Source: Rubripirellula sp.
GTDB lineage: Bacteria; Planctomycetota; Planctomycetia; Pirellulales; Pirellulaceae
Direction of reading: 5' to 3'
NCBI GenBank assembly: GCA_029287555.1
Contig: JARFQX010000933.1
Span: 1 to 5,192 of the forward strand
DNA: 5,192 bases
The stretch's first letter is position 1; the number at the start of each line of letters is the position of its first letter. The translations under genes were made by a program, and so were the position numbers. Of this stretch, positions 1 to 5,192 are shown one piece after another. The notes beneath the pieces were generated by a model. That model was not told where the DNA came from. It made no database searches and saw only the letters and a list, made by a program, of their open reading frames with translations.

Positions 1-39
1 TGTTCGTCTCGTGGGCTCGGAGATGTGTATAAGAGACAG
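1..39. other. Illumina Nextera (Tn5) read-2 adapter left on contig end; not genomic
   Basis: Positions 6-39 match the Nextera read-2 adapter exactly: GTCTCGTGGGCTCGG at 6-20, followed by the 19-base Tn5 mosaic end AGATGTGTATAAGAGACAG at 21-39. This is library-preparation DNA, not organism sequence. The five bases before it (1-5) would correspond to the end of the i7 index if the read ran on into the library oligo; that part is inference. Genomic sequence starts at 40. Translations through this stretch are artefacts: the plus strand gives a peptide containing MCIRDR, and the frame of the minus-strand gene gives PVSYTHLRAHETN. Confidence 0.98.
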
Positions 40-3000
40 GCGATCGACCGGCTTCGCGACGTTGCTCAATCGTCGCCGGGTTCAAAGTGATCGGTTTGCC
101 AGTCGGCTCGACGACGACGACTTCGGTGTCCGATTCGGAGGTGATCAAGCCCGCGACCACTCGGCCATCGTCCAGCAGCAAACTGGTGGTCCGGAAGGCG
201 TGATCGACGTTCCGGTCCGGGGTGATGATGTCTTCGAGCAGACGCTGGATACTTCTCGATGCGGCTCCATCAAGTTGGGGCCCGACGACCAGCCCTTTGC
301 CGCGAAGTTGATGACAATTGGCACAGTGTTTGGTGAAAAGTGCCTCGCCTCGTACCAGATCGGCGCCATCGCCCGTGATGGTCGCTTGGAGTTTGCGCAA
401 TCGTTCGGTCTGTTTCGCGTCGACATTTAAATCAGCGGTCAGCGAACGGACCAACGCTTGTTGCTCGGCGGACAAACGTGGAGCAATCGCCTGGGCCGTG
501 TCACCATTGGCGAGCACGCTTGGGCTGAGCCAACCCGATTGAATGATCTGCAACAGCCGGTCGGTGTCCGCGCCGCTCTTGGCCCATTCGGTGGCCAATT
601 GAATCTGTTGGCCATGAGAAAGTCGTTTGCAAAGAAGCTTCGTCGGCTCGAGTAGTGTTTCGGGGTCATCGCTCAGAGACGCATCGATTGCCATCTCGAC
701 CAGGTCGACCGGGGCCGCGGAAATCTGGCAAAAGCGAAGCATCAATTCCGCATGTCGTTGCTCGCGAAGGTGAGCGATTGTCTGGGCAACTTGTTGACGA
801 AGACTCAAGCCGAGCGGGCCGCCGTGGAGCAATTCGATCAGGTCTGGTTCTTTTTCGGCGAGTCCCAAACGGCGAATCAGCCGCAATGCATCAGCAAGTT
901 TCTGGGCTTGGTCCGACGCATTGAGCCATCGAGGATTGAAGCCTCCGATTGCCAGCCAAGCGTAGGCGCCGGCTTTGTCTCCATCGACGCACTCAATTCG
1001 CACCAATTCACCCCCGAGTGATTCGGTATCCCATTCGACCCGTCGCGCCGTATCGTTTCGCGGAGGCGCGGCGTCCGCCAAGACCTCGCCGGTCGAAGCC
1101 CGCAGCAGTCGCACGCTGTTCTTGCCGTGGTCGGGTTGATCCGGGTAGCCGTTGTGGCCGGCGAGCCAGAAGGAGATCGTTTCGGGTGCAGGGAATGGAT
1201 CGCTGAGACGATGGCCGGTGTACGTCTCTCCACGGCCAAGACTGCTGACCAGGTTTGCCTGCTCACCGGAACGAAGCTTTCGTGCCTCGGCGGGCCAAAC
1301 CGCGCCGTCGTTGGTTGACCAGCCGATCAGTTGATTTGAGTCACGCACGGCTTGCAGTTGCTGGTCCACCAGGTCGATGCCCCAATGACGAAGCGAATCG
1401 GCAACCGAGTCGCGATGAACGTTCGGTGAGTCGAGCAAGACCTCGATCACCCGTTGTTGATTGGCCCGATCCCCGCCGGTGATCCTCCGGGCCACCGCCA
1501 CGCATTCGTCGATTGAGTTGGGCGCCGAGTGAATGGCGGCGTGGGCAAGCAAGGCATCGCGATTGGCCGTGTTCGGATGACTCGAGAGGTAGGCGAGCAA
1601 GACGGTCGCAACCTCCGGCCGCTTCAAACCGAGCAGGATCGATGCAAGATCTTCATTGGCCGGTTCGTTCCAGATCTCCGCCGAGGCGGGGGCATTCGCA
1701 AGGAGGTTACGGATCGCGATTCGAAGCGTTTGCCGCAGGACGGGATCCTCCTTCGAGACTTGTCCCAGCTGATCGAGTAGATCGCCAGCGTCTTCGGTGG
1801 ATCCATGTCGTCCAAGCAACTCGGCGGACGCCTGGGCGAAATGGGGCTGCGTGTCTCGTAGCCCCTGGCGTGCCGCGTTCGTCAACAAGTCGGAATCGGG
1901 AAGATGGCGACGAACGACCTCCTTGGCTAGACGCATGGCGGCCACCCGAACGCGATCGGACGAATCGGTGAGTCGTTCTTCGATCGTTTGCGCGTCGACC
2001 TGACCTTCGACAACGAGCCGGCGAAGGTGCTTGATCTTGTCATGATCGCTCAGCGCTTGCCTGGATGAGCCCTCGGTCGACGACGGCGTTGGTCCCCGGT
2101 CTTGCCCTGGTCCTCCGTCCTGCCCTTGTCCTCCGTCCTGCCCTGGTCCCCGGTAACGAATCTGCCAGATCCGTCCGCTCTTGCGGTCTCGGCCGGGGTG
2201 GTCGAGCGGAACCTCGTAGTGACCAATGATTTTGTTGTAGAAGTCGGCGACGTAGAGATGTCCGTCGGGGCCAATTCTCAGGTCGACCGGGCGAAACCAC
2301 GGATCGTCGCTGGTCATGAAGTCGGCTAACTCGATCCCCTTCGCTGTTGCTCCCTGGTAGACGACACGATTGCGATTCAAACGCGAAGTCATCACATTGC
2401 CGCTGATCATTTGACCCCGCAATGGCACCACGGGACTGTCCTCCGCGAAATACTGAATCCCGCAGATCGCCGTGCTTCCGTGCAGGTGATCGACCATCGG
2501 TGGCAGGAATCCGAGGCCATCGTGGGGGCGACCGAAGCTGGGGTAACAGGCACCGAAAACCAATTGCGTGATCGGCTTACTGTGGCAATCCGCCGAGTAA
2601 CGGTATCCCCAATCGTCTTCGGTCATTCCAAACGGATTGACTTGTCCAAAAGTGACGTGTTCGATTCGGCTGCCATCGACGCGGAAGCGAAACGTGTTTC
2701 CGGAATGCATGGTGACGGTGTGACCGTCCCGACCGGCGACTTGACTTTGGTTATTGAATCCGTGGCACGCGTAAATCCAACCGTCGCCGCCATCGCGGAG
2801 CGAGTTGATCATGCCGTGGGTGTCGCGCGTCGTATCGAACGGTCCCAAGATCACCTCCCGTCGATCGCAGCGTCCATCGCCGTCGGTGTCGCGAAGGTAA
2901 AGCAAGTTGGGGATGCTGAAGCAGATACATCCATCACCGTAGGGAAGGATACCGATCGGAATGTTCAATCCGTCTGCAAAAGTGGTCACCGTATCGGCAG

Positions 3001-3379
3001 ACCCATCGCCATCGACATCCTGCAAGACCATGACCGCGTCGCGGGGCTTCGTTCCCGCTTTGGCGGGATATGGATACTCAACACTTTGGGTCACCCAGAG
3101 ACGAGCGGAGGAATCGAAGGCGAGATTCAGGGGCTTGGCAATTTGTGGCTCCGAAGCAAAGAGTCGGGCTTCGAAACCCGGAGGCAGGTGAAATCCGGCA
3201 AGTTCATCCTGAGGAGAGAGCCACTCTGTTTCGCGAACGCCCTGGCCGTAGATTGCCGGCTTGGTTTCCGGCTCGACGGCCCCAATCGTGTCTTGGATCG
3301 GGTCCCCCGCGGAGGCGGGCAGGGACAGGATCGAGAAGAAAAGCGTGCAAATGACCAGCAGAGAAAACGGGCGTGGCAT
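40..3379 (-). CDS. PVC-type membrane-bound dehydrogenase / CxxCH heme-binding protein, 3'-truncated
   Basis: The frame is open from ATG at 3379 to the adapter, 1113 codons with no stop. In order it shows: a signal peptide (residues 1-24, hydrophobic core LLVICTLFFSILSL, likely cleavage PASA|GD); a TIGR02604-type propeller related to soluble sugar dehydrogenases (about 63-405: FHLPPGFEARLF, DVDGDGSAD at 121-129, DTDGDGRCD at 164-172, THGMIN, then VNPFGM, PDGHLYVADFYN, SGRIWQIRYRG); a Gly-Gln-Asp linker (about 408-432); HEAT-like helices (about 440-680); a galactose-binding-like beta-sandwich (about 690-816: SFWLAGHNGYP, PPRNDTARRVEWD, AYAWLAIGGF); more helices (about 820-1000); and a TIGR02603-type cytochrome c domain with CANCH at 1019-1023. 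It is probably an exported redox enzyme with covalent heme c; the substrate is unknown. The C-terminus is lost at the adapter, perhaps only some tens of residues. An in-frame ATG at 3442 would add 21 residues; 3379 is preferred because it gives a compact signal peptide. Neither start has a Shine-Dalgarno sequence. It lies 129 bp downstream of the co-directional WD40 gene. Confidence 0.93.
1676..1690 (-). repeat. Short motif CCCGCC-NNN-GCGG, copy 3 (imperfect)
   Basis: On the minus strand this reads CCCGCCTCGGCGGAG, coding PASAE (residues 564-568 of the dehydrogenase protein). It resembles the copies at 3053-3067 and 3305-3319 and is in the same codon phase, but the outer base pair of the stem is lost. 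It may be chance similarity in GC-rich coding DNA. Confidence 0.35.
2087..2158 (-). repeat. 18-bp tandem repeat (about 4 units) coding a Gly-Gln-Asp linker
   Basis: There are four consecutive 18-bp units at 2087-2104, 2105-2122, 2123-2140 and 2141-2158. The two central units differ at one base only (2109 versus 2127); the outer two are diverged or partial. Because 18 is a multiple of three, the array stays in frame and codes hexapeptides of the type GQDGGP, GQDGGQ and GQDRGP on the minus strand. It sits between the propeller and the HEAT-like part of the dehydrogenase protein, directly after the SGRIWQIRYRG end of the propeller, where a flexible, length-variable linker would do no harm. Confidence 0.85.
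3053..3067 (-). repeat. Short palindromic motif CCCGCC-NNN-GCGG, copy 2
   Basis: The minus strand reads CCCGCCAAAGCGGGA: a perfect 5-bp stem (CCCGC/GCGGG) with a 4-base loop. It codes PAKAG (residues 105-109), in a loop just before the first DxDGDG segment of the propeller. It shares sequence, symmetry and codon phase with 3305-3319. Confidence 0.45.
3305..3319 (-). repeat. Short palindromic motif CCCGCC-NNN-GCGG, copy 1
   Basis: The minus strand reads CCCGCCTCCGCGGGG: a perfect 5-bp CCCGC/GCGGG stem with a 4-base loop. It codes PASAG (residues 21-25) and so spans the predicted signal-peptidase cleavage site of the dehydrogenase. The Ala-x-Ala pattern needed for cleavage explains the peptide on its own, so a repeat origin is not required. 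Confidence 0.45.
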
Positions 3380-3508
3380 TTCGGCAGGTGGGGGTGGAAA
3401 AGGAAGGTTGCTCTGGAGGGTGAACCGGCAAGCATTCCGCATGCTAACTCAGCGCCAAGCGGGAAGCCACGCCACGGCGCGTGCTCGGGCGTGTCGACCC
3501 GAGGCGGC
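3380..3508 (-). other. 129-bp intergenic region between the WD40 and dehydrogenase genes
   Basis: The region is GC-rich and holds no gene on either strand that I can support. Read on the minus strand it runs from just after the WD40 stop to the dehydrogenase ATG. I see no convincing -35/-10 pair and no Shine-Dalgarno sequence next to 3379. It contains the GC hairpin at 3484-3503, a 5-bp inverted repeat at 3431-3445 (AGCAT/ATGCT) that overlaps the alternative ATG at 3442, and a pyrimidine-rich stretch just before the ATG. It is short enough for read-through from the WD40 gene. Confidence 0.6.
3484..3503 (-). terminator. Possible GC hairpin just after the WD40 stop codon
   Basis: CTCGGG at 3484-3489 pairs perfectly with CCCGAG at 3498-3503 across an 8-base loop, five bases past the WD40 stop codon. 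A second overlapping 6-bp pairing exists (CACGCC at 3468-3473 with GGCGTG at 3488-3493). No T-run follows on the minus strand, so it is not a standard intrinsic terminator. It could be an attenuator, a 3'-end stabiliser or chance pairing in GC-rich DNA. Confidence 0.25.
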
Positions 3509-5192
3509 TCACTGCCGCATGGCAACGCTCGGGTTTTCGACCTTGGGCGTCGCTTGCTGCTTGATAACACGGGTTTTCGTTACCAACGCCATCAGTTTGA
3601 CATGCGCCAGATTCCAGGTGCGGATTTTTGCGTCGGCGCATCCGGCGATCAACTGATTGGACCCGCCGGAAATGACAATCGAGTCGACCGACCCGGCCTC
3701 GGTTGGCAAGCCAACTAGACCGAAATCTTCCTCGCCGGCCGTATCCCAAAGCCAAACGGTTCCGTCGGTCGTGCCCAACGCAACCCATCGGCCGTCGGAC
3801 GAAACGTCCAGGCAGCTGACCGAAGACTGCGATAGCGACTGGAGTTTGAATTCGCTTGACTCGCCAAACCTCCACCAGAGCACCGCGCCATCCGCGGTGC
3901 CTGCGGCGATGACATCGTCTCGGGAGGTGGGAACAACCTTCATCGCTTCAATGTGGTTGTCCGTGCTTGCGGCCCTCTCGTTGACCTGATCGACCAGGTT
4001 GCTCCCTTGTGAAACGCTGTACACCGAGAGTGTGCCACCGGCTTCGCCAACCGCAATCATTGGCTTCGACTGGCGGGAAAGAAATTGGATCTTCTCGGCA
4101 TTCTCAATTTGAAGTCTCAGCGGCTCGGGGGCGCCGGCGGCGTTCCACAGCTCGTCCCAGCTCCAAGCGACCACGTCGACTTCGGGGGCAATCGGATTGT
4201 CACCCAACGCAATCGCGGCGAGCCAGGTTTCCGACGGATCGCTGACGATCGACTTGAGCTTTTCAGCAATCGCAACACGCCGGTCTCTGACCAGGCTTGG
4301 TGCTCCGTTTTCTTGGTTTGGTAGGGCGACTTCCCACAGACCGATTTCCCAGATTCGATCCGCTGCGTTATTCGAACACGTGATCGCAATCGGTTTGGTG
4401 GCGCTCCAGGCGACCGTGTCGATCTCGCCCTGGTGTCCTGAAAGCACCAGGGGGCTGTTGCCAACGTCTTTGGAGCGAAGATTCCAGACTCTCGCGTCGG
4501 AATCGAAGCCGCCGGTTAACAGCAACGCGTCGGTCGGGTCGAGCGCCACGGCATTGAGCAGCGTCTCGTGACCTTGGAGCGGTAGCGGTGAATTTTTCGT
4601 CCGGAGGTTGTGCAGGATTGGAGCGGGCCCGTCGTCCATCGCAATGAGCCAATTCCCGTCCTTGGTTACTCTCATCTGCATTACCGATCCGGTTTGACCG
4701 GTAAGCAGACCCATTTCGGGCACGAGACTTTGGTCCATTTTGCGAGCCTGTTGGAACAAAGTCTTAGCTCTTTCCGAATCGGTATCCACCAGCGACATCG
4801 CCTCGTCGAGCAATTCTTCTGCCGTGAGTTTCTCGACCGTCCCAGCAATTTCCTGCTGACGGCCGTTGACTTGCTCCGGTACGTCCAGGTCATCCCCTTG
4901 AGAGGCGACCACGGCGATCGAGATCAGGGCGAGGGCTGCGGCTGCGATTCCCGCGGTTGCCAACGGGTGTTGTTTGATTCGATCGGCGATTGACGGGGCG
5001 CCTTCCGTTGCCCGAGTGGTCGCGGGTGGCTCGGCCAGCGTCTCATTGGCAAACGCTTCGGCGCGAGTTGACCGCTCGGCCGCCACAAACGGTGCTGTCG
5101 CGTGCAGCGACCCGTCGGTTGGCGATTCGGCGGAATCCAAATCAATCGTGGCGATGGCGTCTTGGGGGACAGGTTTGGTTGGTTCACGAGAG
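3509..5192 (-). CDS. Membrane-anchored WD40-repeat protein, N-terminus outside window
   Basis: The frame is open from the window edge to TGA at 3509-3511, 560 codons visible. A TTG at 5140 could be read as a start, but the frame stays open upstream of it (SREPTKPVPQDAIATID), so the true start is probably off-window. Visible order: a Pro/Ala/Thr-rich segment without clear fold; a membrane helix (4901-4966, ATAGIAAAALALISIAVVAS) with DRIKQ before it and QGDDLD after it, so the C-terminal part is predicted to face outward; a helical segment (VEKLTAEELLDEAMSLV...AKTLFQQARK), possibly TPR-like; then about eight WD40-like blades. The clearest blades are LQGHETLLNAVALDP...ARVWNL, LSGHQGEIDTVAWS, AAGTADGAVLWWRF, DVSSDGRWVALGTTDGTVW and AGCADAKIRTWNL; the fourth (DPSETWLAAIALGDN) is degenerate. 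The likely role is protein interaction or sensing; no catalytic motif is visible. In Planctomycetes such C-termini are often fused to a cytoplasmic Ser/Thr kinase, which cannot be tested here. Confidence 0.9.
   Translation of the reverse strand, partial: SREPTKPVPQDAIATIDLDSAESPTDGSLHATAPFVAAERSTRAEAFANETLAEPPATTRATEGAPSIADRIKQHPLATAGIAAAALALISIAVVASQGDDLDVPEQVNGRQQEIAGTVEKLTAEELLDEAMSLVDTDSERAKTLFQQARKMDQSLVPEMGLLTGQTGSVMQMRVTKDGNWLIAMDDGPAPILHNLRTKNSPLPLQGHETLLNAVALDPTDALLLTGGFDSDARVWNLRSKDVGNSPLVLSGHQGEIDTVAWSATKPIAITCSNNAADRIWEIGLWEVALPNQENGAPSLVRDRRVAIAEKLKSIVSDPSETWLAAIALGDNPIAPEVDVVAWSWDELWNAAGAPEPLRLQIENAEKIQFLSRQSKPMIAVGEAGGTLSVYSVSQGSNLVDQVNERAASTDNHIEAMKVVPTSRDDVIAAGTADGAVLWWRFGESSEFKLQSLSQSSVSCLDVSSDGRWVALGTTDGTVWLWDTAGEEDFGLVGLPTEAGSVDSIVISGGSNQLIAGCADAKIRTWNLAHVKLMALVTKTRVIKQQATPKVENPSVAMRQ

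Noticed and set aside
2..39. Continuation of the large minus-strand frame through the adapter (PVSYTHLRAHETN tail)
   Set aside because: These bases are library adapter, so the residues are not part of the protein.
11..430. A 139-codon open frame on the plus strand
   Set aside because: Its start lies inside the Nextera adapter, its first residues are the adapter artefact containing MCIRDR, and the rest is antisense to the cytochrome domain.
1513..1971. A 152-codon open frame on the plus strand
   Set aside because: It has an Arg/Pro-rich low-complexity translation typical of a GC-rich out-of-frame shadow, and it lies antisense to the HEAT-like region.
2087..2158. CRISPR-like array
   Set aside because: The units are directly adjacent, 18 bp long and in coding frame, with no unique spacers; this is a coding minisatellite.
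40..3379. Calling the dehydrogenase gene a pseudogene
   Set aside because: Every codon from 3379 to 41 was read without a stop, and the CxxCH motif is in the same frame as the start; the missing end is due to the contig boundary.
2411..3718. A 435-codon open frame on the plus strand
   Set aside because: It is the codon-phase mirror of the dehydrogenase gene, whose minus-strand protein has clear family motifs. The plus-strand product shows no recognisable domain and runs across the intergenic gap into the WD40 gene.
5138..5140. TTG as the start codon of the WD40 gene
   Set aside because: The same frame stays open for another 17 codons to the window edge and the sequence just upstream has the same juxtamembrane composition, so an off-window start is more likely.

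Overview
The window is the end of an assembled contig from a GC-rich bacterium, most likely a member of the Planctomycetota (Pirellulaceae-like). The main evidence is the large minus-strand gene, which has the domain set known almost only from Planctomycetes and Verrucomicrobia: a PVC-type 'membrane-bound dehydrogenase' propeller (TIGR02604 type) joined to helical repeats and a C-terminal PVC-type CxxCH heme domain (TIGR02603 type). The missing Shine-Dalgarno sequence and the neighbouring membrane-anchored WD40 protein fit the same phylum. No species can be named from this sequence.

Layout, from left to right. Positions 1-39 are not genomic: 6-39 are the Illumina Nextera read-2 transposase adapter, left on the contig end. 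Positions 40-3379, minus strand, hold the 3'-truncated dehydrogenase/cytochrome c gene (1113 codons visible, no internal stop). Positions 3380-3508 are a 129-bp intergenic gap with a small GC hairpin and no recognisable promoter or ribosome binding site. Positions 3509-5192, minus strand, hold the C-terminal 560 codons of a single-pass membrane protein with a WD40 propeller; its 5' end lies beyond the window.

Both genes read right to left, WD40 gene first, and could be co-transcribed. The dehydrogenase has a signal peptide. The positive-inside pattern around the WD40 protein's membrane helix also puts its propeller outside the cytoplasm. Both products would therefore act in the periplasm or at the cell surface: one probably oxidising a sugar-like substrate and passing electrons to its own heme, the other possibly a sensor or scaffold whose unseen N-terminal part is cytoplasmic. 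That functional link is inference from gene order and predicted location only.

I found no tRNA, rRNA, CRISPR array, insertion sequence or phage gene. The clearest unusual points are the adapter artefact that cuts the large gene, an 18-bp minisatellite coding a Gly-Gln-Asp linker between two of its domains, and three in-phase copies of a short CCCGCC-NNN-GCGG palindromic motif.
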